Positions 51,685 to 60,735 of a stretch of DNA of 62,141 bases are shown here, piece after piece. The position numbers and the translations under genes are program-made. The stretch lies in assembly GCA_964617625.1 (NCBI GenBank), contig CAZTZL010000009.1, forward strand, positions 1 through 62,141. Direction: 5' to 3'. The stretch comes from CAZTZL01 sp964617625 (lineage in GTDB: Bacteria; Zhuqueibacterota; QNDG01; DSAB01). The notes under the pieces were generated by a model, which saw only the letters and a list, made by a program, of their open reading frames with translations, was not told the DNA's origin and searched no databases. How positions within the stretch are numbered: position 1 is the first letter of the stretch; each line of letters opens with the position of its first letter.

Positions 51685-51963
51685 ATGGATTGGAAAGTGA
51701 TGGCAACCGTGTTTGTCTCCGTCTTTCTGGCGGAGTTGGGTGATAAAACGCAGTTAGCTGTATTCTGCTTTTCAGTGGCCCAGAAATCCAAACTGGCCGT
51801 ATTTTTGGGGGCGTCTTTTGCCCTCATAGTGACTTCTTTTTTAGCCGTGATTCTGGGTAGTTTAATCAGTCAATATGTCAAGGAAATGGGACTTGTTCAT
51901 CGACTTGCCGGCGCGGTATTCATCGTTATCGGCGCGTTCATGGTTTTCGGTAAATTATCCTGA
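51685..51963 (+). CDS. Half-size GDT1/TMEM165 (UPF0016) family cation transporter
   Basis: 92 residues, three membrane helices. The defining motif appears as FLAELGDKTQLAV (ExGDKT) in the first helix. Standard family members have two such repeats in one chain; this protein has one, so it should work as a dimer, and no second copy is in the window. Family members export Mn2+ or Ca2+. It is encoded 9 bp after the YprB-like gene. Confidence 0.85.
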   Translation: MDWKVMATVFVSVFLAELGDKTQLAVFCFSVAQKSKLAVFLGASFALIVTSFLAVILGSLISQYVKEMGLVHRLAGAVFIVIGAFMVFGKLS

Positions 51964-51982
51964 ATATTGAAGAGGTTGAAAC

Positions 51983-52507
51983 ATGATATTTTTAAAAATT
52001 TTCGGAAAGCTGATCAAGGTTCTCCGGTCCAACGCATCCCCGGGTCAAATCGCTTGGGGATTCGCTCTGGGGACCTTTCTCGGATTTACACCTTTAATGA
52101 GTCTGCACAATCTGGGAATCGTCTTCCTGATTTTTATTTTGAATGTTAATATTTCCGCAGCGCTTTTCGGATGGCTTTTATGCAGTCTCCTCGCTTTTTT
52201 TCTCGATCCTCTTTTTCATTCAATCGGATTTGTCATCCTCGTGCAGATCGGATTTTTGAAACCGATCTGGACCACGTTCTACAACGCGCCCATTGCGCCG
52301 CTGACGCGCTTCAACAATACAATTGTTATGGGAAGTTTTGCATTTTCCCTGATAATATTTGTCCCGGCGTATTTATTATTTCGGAAACTGGTCGTCGTCT
52401 ATCGGAGTTCATGGAACGAGAAACTGCAGAAAGTGAAATTCTTCCAAATTTTTAAGGGCAGCAAACTTGTCAAACTCTATTTTAAAGTCAGAAAACTGGG
52501 GGAATGA
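51983..52507 (+). CDS. TIGR03546-like membrane protein
   Basis: 174 residues with about four hydrophobic segments (AWGFALGTFLGFTPLMSLHN, a long FLIFILNVNISAALFGWLL, VILVQIGFL region, and FAFSLIIFVPAYLLF). The first ~40 residues have the DUF2062-like look (SPGQIAWGFALGTFLGFTP). The family is known as the regular partner of TIGR03545 proteins, and that partner follows 3 bp later. Function unknown; a role in envelope building is an inference from the partner. Confidence 0.78.
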   Translation: MIFLKIFGKLIKVLRSNASPGQIAWGFALGTFLGFTPLMSLHNLGIVFLIFILNVNISAALFGWLLCSLLAFFLDPLFHSIGFVILVQIGFLKPIWTTFYNAPIAPLTRFNNTIVMGSFAFSLIIFVPAYLLFRKLVVVYRSSWNEKLQKVKFFQIFKGSKLVKLYFKVRKLGE

Positions 52508-52510
52508 GTC

Positions 52511-54400
52511 ATGCGCTGGAAAGGAATCATTACATTTGTGATCCTGATCATCATAATCGGGATTATTTCAACTATATTTATTGACCGGTGGGTTGAATCC
52601 GGTCTCGAAAAAACCGGACAGGCCATCGTCGGTGCGAGGGTCGATATCGACGGCCTCGATCTTGGTCTCAGTCCGCTCTCGATCGAATGGCAGCGGCTTC
52701 AGGTTACCGATCCGGCTCATACGATGAAAAATGTCGTCGAAACGGGCCGAACCGCTTTTAAATTGAATGTGCCAGCGCTTTTAAGAAAACGAATCGTCAT
52801 CGACGAGATGACCCTGGCCGATGTCCGTTCCGGCACGGACCGTACTTTTGACGGCGCTCTGCCAAAAAAAGCCGTGAAAAAAGAATCCAAAAAGAAGAAA
52901 GACCAGCCGGGACTTTTTGACAAGGTCAAAGGGAAACTGGATCAGCAAATCGACCGGCTGCCTGTGATGCAGTTCGATATGAGTCAGGTCAAACGGAAGA
53001 TGAATCTGGACAGCCTTTTTGCCCTGGTCGATCTTAAAATGGCGAACCGTGTGGATTCCGTGAAAACCGATATTCAGGCGACTTCGGAAAAATGGGATCA
53101 GTTTTACCACTCTTTTCAGCCTGAAGAGGATTTGAAATCCATTCGCGCCGAATTCGCCAGTATCGAACCGGAAAAAATCAAAACACTGCCCGAACTTTAC
53201 GATGCATTAAAAAAGGTGCAGTCCGCGCAGAAAAAGCTCAATACCATTTCCGAAACCGTCCAAACCAAACAGAAAGAGATTAAAACCGATTTTGACCGGT
53301 TTTCTTCCTACAGTAAATCGGTGAACGGCTGGTTTCGCGAGGATTATCAAAAGGTGCTTCAAAAAGCCAAGCTGCCCGATCTGAGCGTAACGAATATCGG
53401 GAATATTCTTTTCGGAGGAACCGTTGTAAGGCAGGTTAATAAATACATCGGCTATGTACAAACGGTCCGGAAATACATGCCGAAAAAGAGTGATAAGCCG
53501 AAGAAAGAGAAGAAGGTAAGAATGACCGGCCAGACTATCTATTTTGCAGACTATCATCGGTGGCCGTCGTTTCTGATCAAAAAAATCCATCTTTCCGGGC
53601 AGACTGGTTCTTCCGGCCAAAATCCCGGATTGATGCTTCAGGGAGAAGCACAGGGCATCACTTCCCAGCCGTGGGTAACCGGCCAGCCCACGCTGATCGA
53701 TATCGTCGGAAAGAAAGCGGATCAGAGGGCTATCTCCATGAACGCAAGCCTGGATCATACAACTGAAATATCACGAGACCGTTTCCAGATCCGTTTCCAG
53801 AATGTGAGCCTGAACAATGTGGAGATTCAAAAATCAATATATTTGCCGCAAAAGATTCAAAAGGGAAAGGCCGACATCGACTGTGTCGTCCAGTTTGAGG
53901 AAGAAAAATACACGATTCGTTTCGATGTCCTTTCCAGGGGGCTGGCGTTCGACTTTTCTGAGATTCAGTCACCGAACCAGTTCGAAAAAATTGTCCGGGA
54001 TGTCATTCAACATATGGATATGATTACCATTCAAACCACCATCCGGGGAGACGGAGACGATCTCACTTTAAAAATGGATTCGAATATCGATGAAAGGATC
54101 AGCCAGGAGCTGAAGCGTATTGGAGCCAAAGCGCTGGCCGATGCCCAGAACCGCATTAAAGAACGCATTCAGAAAATCAGGCAGGAAAAAGAGAAAGAAT
54201 TGGAACAGCTCTATCAGGAGAAGCGCGGCCAGATCGAAGGAATCATTGAAAAATATGAAAAGGAAATAGAAACACAGAAAATGATTGTTCTCGGCAAGAT
54301 CGAGAAGATACAAAAGGACATTGATAACAAAAAGGCGAAAGAAGAAGAACAACTCAAAAACAAAGCCAAAGGCGTTCTGGATGATATTTTAAAAAAATAA
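52511..54400 (+). CDS. TIGR03545-like, AsmA-type membrane-anchored protein
   Basis: 629 residues. A single N-terminal membrane helix (about 7-25, FVILIIIIGIISTIFID) and a large periplasmic part. It begins with an AsmA/intermembrane-transport-like module (GARVDIDGLDLGLSPLSIEW, VVETGRTAFKLNVPALLRKRIVIDEMTL). A long coiled region follows about 150-270 (LDSLFALVDLK..., EKIKTLPELYDALKK), then a beta-rich section, and finally a charged coiled coil about 530-629. The pairing with TIGR03546 is a known association. A link to lipid or envelope traffic is inference from AsmA likeness. Confidence 0.8.
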   Translation: MRWKGIITFVILIIIIGIISTIFIDRWVESGLEKTGQAIVGARVDIDGLDLGLSPLSIEWQRLQVTDPAHTMKNVVETGRTAFKLNVPALLRKRIVIDEMTLADVRSGTDRTFDGALPKKAVKKESKKKKDQPGLFDKVKGKLDQQIDRLPVMQFDMSQVKRKMNLDSLFALVDLKMANRVDSVKTDIQATSEKWDQFYHSFQPEEDLKSIRAEFASIEPEKIKTLPELYDALKKVQSAQKKLNTISETVQTKQKEIKTDFDRFSSYSKSVNGWFREDYQKVLQKAKLPDLSVTNIGNILFGGTVVRQVNKYIGYVQTVRKYMPKKSDKPKKEKKVRMTGQTIYFADYHRWPSFLIKKIHLSGQTGSSGQNPGLMLQGEAQGITSQPWVTGQPTLIDIVGKKADQRAISMNASLDHTTEISRDRFQIRFQNVSLNNVEIQKSIYLPQKIQKGKADIDCVVQFEEEKYTIRFDVLSRGLAFDFSEIQSPNQFEKIVRDVIQHMDMITIQTTIRGDGDDLTLKMDSNIDERISQELKRIGAKALADAQNRIKERIQKIRQEKEKELEQLYQEKRGQIEGIIEKYEKEIETQKMIVLGKIEKIQKDIDNKKAKEEEQLKNKAKGVLDDILKK

Positions 54401-54463
54401 GTGATGGTAAAAAAAAATCATGTATTGAAGCTTCTGAAAAATGAATTGCAGTGATAAAAATAG

Positions 54464-54526
54464 GTGTCACCCTGAACTTGTTTCAGAGACTAATATTCTT
54501 AGATGCTGAAATAAATCCAGCATGAT
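54464..54526. repeat. GTCACCCTGAACTTG-type intergenic repeat
   Basis: The spacer before the citrate-lyase pair holds GTCACCCTGAACTTGTTTCA followed by CTTAGATGCTGAAATAAATC and CAGCATGATAA. This segment resembles a very common palindromic intergenic repeat of bacterial draft genomes. No ORF. Confidence 0.65.
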
Positions 54527-54577
54527 AATTTTTTCTGAGTATTTTTCAGAAGTTACGTGTTCTGAAAAGGTATCATT

Positions 54578-55834
54578 ATGCAAATTACCGGATTGAAATA
54601 CGGGTCGAAACTGCTCGATCTTGTCGATTTCCCTGTGGCGGAAATAAGGAACGGAAGCGCCACGAGAGAGGAAATTCAGCAAATGCTGGATAAATACGGC
54701 AGGATTCTGGTTAAGCCTGTTTTTTACGGAGGAGTGGGAAAAAAGGGAAAAGCGGGATTGATACGCATCGTCGATAATGTTTCCGATGCCATGGAAGCCA
54801 AAGAGGCGCTTTATTTCGCACGACATCAGTACGGCGCCAAAACCGTGCGGGCAAACGGCGTCACATTCGAGGAATTTATCCCATCTGAAATTGAAGTTTA
54901 TTTCAGTATCAGTGAATCCACTGTGGAACGCAAATCGATTTTTACACTGACACCGTTCGGGGGCATGGATGTCGAAGAACTCCCTCCCGAGAAAAAACGG
55001 GTCGTGTGGATAGATCCTTTCATCGGCATTAAATCTTTCGATATTACGAATGCACTGAACGATGTGGGCTGTCCCGAGAAGTTTGTATCTCCGCTGGTGC
55101 AAAATCTTCCCAAGCTGTGGGCGCTCTATGATGATTTCGGACTAACCACACTCGAACTGAATCCGATTCTCATGAAATATACCGGAAATCAGTACATTCC
55201 CGTCGCGTGTGATCTCAAGGCGGCGTTCGATCAGGATAATCCAGCGTGGAGGCGTCTCGGATTGCCTCAAACAATTTTTCAATCCGAGGAGACGCTGTTT
55301 GAATCCGAAATCAACCGTCTGCGCACCTATCAGGGACAGAGCGATGTGCTCGAACTCAATCCGGCAGGAACGATTGTTCCATTCATGTTCGGCGGAGGCG
55401 CCAATGCGGCGGCTACGGAAATTTTGGGAGACAAAGCCGTTTTTGCTTCCGATTTCGGCGGCAATCCGCCCTATGAAAAAATGGCTGACATTGCGCGAAT
55501 CGTTTTCAAGCACTGGTACAATCAGGCCAGTGTGCTTTTAATCATTGGAGGCAAGGCCAACAACACCGATATTTTTATCACTTTCAAGGGAATTTTTGAT
55601 GCATTGAGAGATCACGTCGCCCAGTATGGGAAAAAGCCGATTTATGTGGTGATCGGCAGGGGGGGGCCGAACCTCGTTCGTGGAATGCTGTATGCGAAAG
55701 ATATTTTGGACACACTGAAAATGCCGTACAAGATGTTTGGCCATGATACTTCCATGATCGAAGTGATCGAGTATGCCAAACGGATCGATGGCTGGTGGGG
55801 GAAAGAGGGAAATAAAAAATTTCAAGCAAAATGA
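54578..55834 (+). CDS. aclA: ATP-citrate lyase-like subunit, ATP-grasp/ligase part
   Basis: 418 residues. Residues about 1-240 look like the ATP-grasp of succinyl-CoA synthetase beta/ACL (ILVKPVFYGGVGKKGKAGLI, LTTLELNPILMKYT). About 255-418 is a flavodoxin-like ligase part (FMFGGGANAAATEILG, LLIIGGKANNTDIF, YVVIGRGGPNLVRGM). With the next gene it should form citryl-CoA from citrate, ATP and CoA and cleave it to acetyl-CoA and oxaloacetate, a step of the reductive TCA cycle. It differs from the succinyl-CoA synthetase beta chain in its C-terminal domain. Confidence 0.75.
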   Translation: MQITGLKYGSKLLDLVDFPVAEIRNGSATREEIQQMLDKYGRILVKPVFYGGVGKKGKAGLIRIVDNVSDAMEAKEALYFARHQYGAKTVRANGVTFEEFIPSEIEVYFSISESTVERKSIFTLTPFGGMDVEELPPEKKRVVWIDPFIGIKSFDITNALNDVGCPEKFVSPLVQNLPKLWALYDDFGLTTLELNPILMKYTGNQYIPVACDLKAAFDQDNPAWRRLGLPQTIFQSEETLFESEINRLRTYQGQSDVLELNPAGTIVPFMFGGGANAAATEILGDKAVFASDFGGNPPYEKMADIARIVFKHWYNQASVLLIIGGKANNTDIFITFKGIFDALRDHVAQYGKKPIYVVIGRGGPNLVRGMLYAKDILDTLKMPYKMFGHDTSMIEVIEYAKRIDGWWGKEGNKKFQAK

Positions 55835-55922
55835 AAAAGTTATGAATTTCAATATGGTTCACCCGTTTATTCGAAGAGGGATCCACACTGTTAAGTTGAA
55901 ATAAAAGGGATTCAGGAACAGT

Positions 55923-58646
55923 ATGAGACAATTGATTACAAAACCATTTCCTTATTTTGTGGGAATTTACTCCCTCGAAGAACTGATCACAAAAGAATCC
56001 AGGGTTTGTGTAATCAACATTCTCGGAAGCGAGAGCCGGAAAGTGACGCCGGTTTCCCATGAGTACAGCGGCGGTAATATTGTTGTCGGTGTGCAGTATG
56101 GCCGGCGCGGCGCGCTTGAAACTGCCATGGGAAATATCCCCATCTACCGGAGCGTCCGGGATGTGATGGAGAACGGCTACAAATTCGATATCGGCGTCAT
56201 TTATCTGCCGCCTGCCGCAGTCAGCCAGGCCGTTTGGGAACTGGTCCGGTTTAATAATGATCTTAAACGGATTGTTATCGTCACCGAAAAAGTGCCGACG
56301 AGAGATTCGAGAAATGTCCGGTTCATCTGCCAGGAAGCCGGCGTGGATGTGATCGGTGCGAATTGTCTCGGTGTGGCCAACGCCTGGGATCACGTGCGTG
56401 TCGGCGGCGCTCTCGGAGGAGACCTGCCTGAAGAGACGCTGAAAAAAGGGTCCATAGCGATTCATTCCAATTCAGGAAATTTTACCACAACCATCACGGA
56501 ATATTTGCGCACGGCCGGATTCGGCGTATCCACGGTCGTGAGCTCGGGAAAGGATGTTTACATTCACTTTGCGCTGGCCGAGTTTCTCTTTGCCGCGCAG
56601 AACGATTCCCGCACCAAAGCGGTTGTGGTTTATGTGGAACCGGGCGGCTATTACGAAAAACAGGCGCTGGAATGGATACGTGAACGCCGGTTCAGTTTTA
56701 ACAAACCGATTATTGCCTGCGTGACCGGAAGCTGGAAAAAAGATCTGATGCGGTCGTGCGGTCATGCCGGTGCCATGGCCGGAAGCGGAGACGATGCCGA
56801 AACCAAGTCACGCTGGTTTGACGCATATTTCGGTATGCCGGTTTTCGATCCCTCGAATCCAAAAGTTAGTAAAAAAGGTGTCCGCGTCCAGACGATCCAG
56901 CATATTCCCGAAGCCATGAAAGCTGTTTTTAAAAAAATGGGCGAAAAGCCGGATTTTAAAGATTCCGGCGATCTTGCCCTGAAACTCTGGATCAGCGACG
57001 ATTTCGTTCAGCTGCCACCGGAATTGAACATCCCCGTGGTTCGGGCTATATCTCCCTATAACGAGCGAATCAGTGAAATCAACAAGCAGGTGGGCGTGCG
57101 TTATCTGCGGCAGAACATGCGGAATAAATCCGGAGCATCGAAAATCAATCCCAAAACACTGGTCGCGGAACTTCACGGGAAACCGGTCATTGATCTGGCA
57201 AAAAACAGTTTTGAAGCCAACCTCTATTTCGCACTGGCCAAAGTAATGCCCCGAAAGCAGGATATCCAAATCATGAACCTCCTCCTGAATCTTTTTCTTA
57301 AAACTGATAAAAAGGAAATGGAAGTGATCGACCGGGCCCGGGAAAACAACTGTACACCCAATGCGATACTGAGCTCACAGATCGTATTCATCGGGAATCA
57401 ATCCGTGCTTGAAACTATCCGGCAGCACACAAAGTGGCTCATCGATCTGTTGCGCCGGTTTGAGATACGCGATGATACGACTTCTTATCCGAAAGCGCTG
57501 GGTGAGGAAGTCCTGAAATATCTGTCCGGTTATAAAGATTCGACCGGTTCCGGCATCCCTGATGAACTAAGCAAAGAAATCGAATCCCTGACTGACAACT
57601 GCCCGATTCTTAAACTGTATCATCACATCGGAAAGTTGTCCGGCAAATCGGGTCAGACCGGGCTTTTAAATCTGGAATTTCTGGTCGCCTTTTTTGCTAT
57701 TGACCTGTTCTGGAAACCCATGCTCGAGAAGCGGATCAGCCGGCTGACAGTCGAGGACGCGGTCAGTTACATTTATATTTTGTCCAGACTGGTTGCATTT
57801 TCTGTAATTGATTCAAATAATGTTTATTGGAAAAACCTTGTATTTTTAGAAAACCCATCTTTTAAATCCAGTTTCACGGATCAGATTTTTAAAATTCTTT
57901 TCGGAAGAAAACCAACCCGGATTGAACTGATCGAGCTCAAATATCTCCTCGGATTGACCATTACAAACGGTCCGGGGACACTTTCCGCAAAAGGGGGAAA
58001 AGAATCGGTCAGCGCAAGAAATCATATTTCAATGGCGTTTGTCGGATACCTGAGCAACACGGGGCTGGCTCACGGGGGCAATGGGTTTGAGGCGGTTGAT
58101 TATCTCATGGACATTTTCAAGGAATCCAAACTCAAAGATCCCGGAAAGAAAAATGAATCGCTCGATCTCAACGCTATGGCTAATCAGGCCGCCAAGATTT
58201 ATGCCCGATACAAGATTCAGCAGAAGGAGACCGGCAAACTGAACTACAAACGGATTCCATGCATCGGCCATCCGGTTTTCAAGGGAAACGCTGTGAACAT
58301 CGATCCCCGCGAGGATTTTATCCGAAAAGAAATGGAGAGCAAGAATATCTACAATATGTTCCTCGATTTTTATCATGAACTGGTACGGGAACTCTTTCGA
58401 GAGGGGGCAACGGAGCAGGTGTTCTGCGTGAATGTCGATGCGGTCCTGGCCGTGATCACAATGAAATTGATCTGGAACGATTATCAGGAAAAGCGGCTCG
58501 ATGTAAAACAAGTGCAGGATTTGGTCTTTGTTCTTTTTCTTCTCGGGAGATCCATTGGTGTGGCCGCGGAAATTGCCGATCACCGAGACCGGGGTCTCGA
58601 CATGGACTGCCGGACACCGCAGAGCGAAGTGGATTTTGTACTGTAA
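55923..58646 (+). CDS. aclB: ATP-citrate lyase-like large subunit with an extra citrate-synthase-like module
   Basis: 907 residues, about 300 more than usual AclB. About 1-310 is the CoA-binding/ligase part with the phospho-histidine in SCGHAGAMAGSG (H281). A citrate-synthase-like lyase module occupies about 640-907: GLAHGGNGFEAV (H718), IGHPVFKGNAV (H783), CVNVDAVLAV (D839). Between them (about 405-630) lies a second, degenerate helical module; SFEANLYFALAKVMPR (429-444) repeats the pattern of SFTDQIFKILFGRKPT (650-665). A long ACL form of the magnetotactic coccus MC-1 is known to me as type II; whether this belongs there needs alignment. It begins 88 bp after its partner. Confidence 0.72.
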   Translation: MRQLITKPFPYFVGIYSLEELITKESRVCVINILGSESRKVTPVSHEYSGGNIVVGVQYGRRGALETAMGNIPIYRSVRDVMENGYKFDIGVIYLPPAAVSQAVWELVRFNNDLKRIVIVTEKVPTRDSRNVRFICQEAGVDVIGANCLGVANAWDHVRVGGALGGDLPEETLKKGSIAIHSNSGNFTTTITEYLRTAGFGVSTVVSSGKDVYIHFALAEFLFAAQNDSRTKAVVVYVEPGGYYEKQALEWIRERRFSFNKPIIACVTGSWKKDLMRSCGHAGAMAGSGDDAETKSRWFDAYFGMPVFDPSNPKVSKKGVRVQTIQHIPEAMKAVFKKMGEKPDFKDSGDLALKLWISDDFVQLPPELNIPVVRAISPYNERISEINKQVGVRYLRQNMRNKSGASKINPKTLVAELHGKPVIDLAKNSFEANLYFALAKVMPRKQDIQIMNLLLNLFLKTDKKEMEVIDRARENNCTPNAILSSQIVFIGNQSVLETIRQHTKWLIDLLRRFEIRDDTTSYPKALGEEVLKYLSGYKDSTGSGIPDELSKEIESLTDNCPILKLYHHIGKLSGKSGQTGLLNLEFLVAFFAIDLFWKPMLEKRISRLTVEDAVSYIYILSRLVAFSVIDSNNVYWKNLVFLENPSFKSSFTDQIFKILFGRKPTRIELIELKYLLGLTITNGPGTLSAKGGKESVSARNHISMAFVGYLSNTGLAHGGNGFEAVDYLMDIFKESKLKDPGKKNESLDLNAMANQAAKIYARYKIQQKETGKLNYKRIPCIGHPVFKGNAVNIDPREDFIRKEMESKNIYNMFLDFYHELVRELFREGATEQVFCVNVDAVLAVITMKLIWNDYQEKRLDVKQVQDLVFVLFLLGRSIGVAAEIADHRDRGLDMDCRTPQSEVDFVL

Positions 58647-58678
58647 AAGTCTGGTCATTGATAAAGAGAAATGTATTT

Positions 58679-58723
58679 TATACCCCCGTTTTATTCCCCC
58701 TTCAAGGGGTGATAAAGGGGTAT
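58679..58723. repeat. CCCC/GGGG palindromic repeat
   Basis: Nested inverted repeat TATACCCC ... GGGGTATG with an inner TTATTCCCCC/AAGGGGTGATAA stem, in the short spacer between the citrate lyase and patatin genes. Resembles small dispersed intergenic palindromes. Confidence 0.6.
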
Positions 58724-58776
58724 GTCAATAAATTGATTTAATCCGCTTATTTATCATTAATAGAATTGAGAAGTGT

Positions 58777-59619
58777 ATGAATGAACGTATCGGACTGGCG
58801 CTGGGAGGTGGGGGTGCCAGAGGTCTCTGTCATATCGAATTTATCAAAGCACTCGACCAGATGGGGCTGAAACCTTCGGTGATTTCGGGGACGAGCATTG
58901 GCGCTATAATCGGCGGATTTTATGCGTCCGGGATTTCCGGTGAGGAAATGGAAGGTCTTTTAGAGAAAGTCGGTGTTATTGAAATCAGTAAAATGGTCGA
59001 TTTTTCTATTTTCGGGCATACCGGACTGGTGAAAGGAAAAGGAGTCGAGGATTTCCTGGATAAATATCTTCCCATCCGCACATTTGACAAACTTCCCATT
59101 CCTTTAAAAGTAGTCGCGACGGATTATTGGAAAAGGAAAGAGGTAATTATCGATTCCGGAGAATTGATTCCGGCAATCCGCGCCAGCATTTCCGTTCCTG
59201 CCGTTTTTGTGCCGGCAGTGTTGAACGGAACGGTTATGATTGACGGCGGCGTGGTGAATCCCGTGCCTTACGATATCATTCGGAATGAGTGTGATATTCT
59301 AATCGCTATTGATGTTTCGGGAACAGTTGTCCCCCATAAAAAAAACGCAAAGCCATCCATGTTCGAGAGTATCATGAATTCCTATCAGATACTTGAAGAC
59401 GCCGTCCTTGAAAGCAAGATGAAATTGATAAAACCTGATATTTATATCAGGCCCGAATTGAAAAATGTCCAGATTCTGGAGTTTTTCAAGGACCGCGAAA
59501 TCCGTAAAAGTGTCCGGTCGGACGTGATCAAGTTTGAGAAAGATCTGGGAAAACTGATCGGTCGTGAAGTGAAAGTGGAAGAGATACCAATGATAAAAAA
59601 ACGGTTTTTGTGGTTTTGA
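58777..59619 (+). CDS. Patatin-like phospholipase
   Basis: 280 residues. Oxyanion loop GGGGARGLCHIEF, nucleophile Ser in GTSIGAIIGG (GxSxG), and catalytic Asp in DGGVVNPVPYD are all present. Size and layout match the short bacterial patatins/RssA group. It hydrolyses acyl esters, probably phospholipids, at the cytoplasmic side. No signal peptide. ATG at 58777 with weak GAGAAG before it. Confidence 0.9.
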   Translation: MNERIGLALGGGGARGLCHIEFIKALDQMGLKPSVISGTSIGAIIGGFYASGISGEEMEGLLEKVGVIEISKMVDFSIFGHTGLVKGKGVEDFLDKYLPIRTFDKLPIPLKVVATDYWKRKEVIIDSGELIPAIRASISVPAVFVPAVLNGTVMIDGGVVNPVPYDIIRNECDILIAIDVSGTVVPHKKNAKPSMFESIMNSYQILEDAVLESKMKLIKPDIYIRPELKNVQILEFFKDREIRKSVRSDVIKFEKDLGKLIGREVKVEEIPMIKKRFLWF

Positions 59620-59634
59620 GTATTGAATTTTATT

Positions 59635-59664
59635 CTCGTTTCCAAACTGGAGTTTGGGAACGAG
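59635..59664. repeat. CTCGTTTCCAAAC palindromic repeat
   Basis: CTCGTTTCCAAACT (59635-59648) faces AGTTTGGGAACGAG (59651-59664) with a 2-nt centre and one mismatch. A known style of intergenic palindrome; it could also act as a weak terminator for the patatin gene. Confidence 0.6.
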
Positions 59665-59732
59665 ATTGAAAGATAGACGATCATTAAAAATCTAAAAGGA
59701 ATTTGAATAAATAAAGATTTGGGAGGTTTAAA

Positions 59733-60587
59733 ATGAAAAAACAATTTTATACCATCTTTTGTCTGATACAAGTGGTTGCCATTTTTTCTACAGTTCAAGG
59801 CCAGATTGACTACGACGAAAGAAACGGCATGTTTGTCAATTTTGATGATGACAATTATAGCTGGGCCCGGTGGGACTGCGCCAGTCCAAATACGGCACAA
59901 ATGTCGAAAGTTGACAATCCCGATCCAAGAGGAATCAACACCAGTGCAAAAGTGGGCCGATTCTTGACGTCGACGTGCACTTACGAAGGGGCCTACTGCA
60001 CGGCCAAATTCAAAGTGATTGATTTTACGGAAAAGGCTATTTTTAAAATCAAAGTGATGGCACCATTAGACGGTCTCGTTTTTTTATTCAAACTGGAAAA
60101 ATATGATGACAGCGAGGTTTTCTATGAAGTCAGTGCAACCACCACCACCTATAATGAATGGGAAGAATTGAGTTTTGATTTTTCAGGAGCAACATCGAAC
60201 GTCTATCAAAAAATCGTCGTATTGCCTGATTTCGGGGGAGAGCATCAGGAGTACTGGTACTTTGATGATATCCGGTTAACAGATGGAAATGATACCGAGG
60301 TGGCTTATTCAGAAGATTTGGCTAAATCGTACTATCTGGCTCAGAATTATCCCAATCCATTCAATCCCACTACAACGATCGTATTTGCGGTTCCGAGACC
60401 CAGCCAGGTTACACTGAAATTATATGATACGCTTGGGAAAGAAGTCACAACGCTTGTTAAAGAAGAGAAGCAGGCCGGCAAATACAGCGTGCTGCTGGAT
60501 GCCTCAGGATGGACAAGCGGCGTCTACTTCTATAAACTCCAGGCCGGAGAGTTCTGTCAGTACCGGAAGCTTTTGTTATTGAAATAA
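59733..60587 (+). CDS. Secreted protein with C-terminal sorting (type IX-like) domain
   Basis: 284 residues. Signal peptide about 1-23 (IFCLIQVVAIFSTVQG). About 30-185 is a beta-sandwich, carbohydrate-binding-like region (KFKVIDFTEKAIFKIKV, EEYWYFDDIRL-like QEYWYFDDIRLT). About 200-284 is the typical sorting tail: LAQNYPNPFNPTTTIVF, then LKLYDTLGKEVTTL, AGKYSVLLDASGWTSGVYFY and RKLLLLK. Such tails are common in FCB-group secretomes. Strong GGGAGG Shine-Dalgarno before the ATG. Likely surface or secreted. Confidence 0.85.
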   Translation: MKKQFYTIFCLIQVVAIFSTVQGQIDYDERNGMFVNFDDDNYSWARWDCASPNTAQMSKVDNPDPRGINTSAKVGRFLTSTCTYEGAYCTAKFKVIDFTEKAIFKIKVMAPLDGLVFLFKLEKYDDSEVFYEVSATTTTYNEWEELSFDFSGATSNVYQKIVVLPDFGGEHQEYWYFDDIRLTDGNDTEVAYSEDLAKSYYLAQNYPNPFNPTTTIVFAVPRPSQVTLKLYDTLGKEVTTLVKEEKQAGKYSVLLDASGWTSGVYFYKLQAGEFCQYRKLLLLK

Positions 60588-60735
60588 AGTGGTTCTGATT
60601 GATTCGTGTGTATTGCTCGTTATAATAGATTGAGCGAAATTCATTATCCGAACCGGAGCAGGGATTACATAAGTTATTATTCTGTATGATGAATCCAGAG
60701 TGAATGGTTTGAGCTTTTAAGAGGAGAGGCAATCT

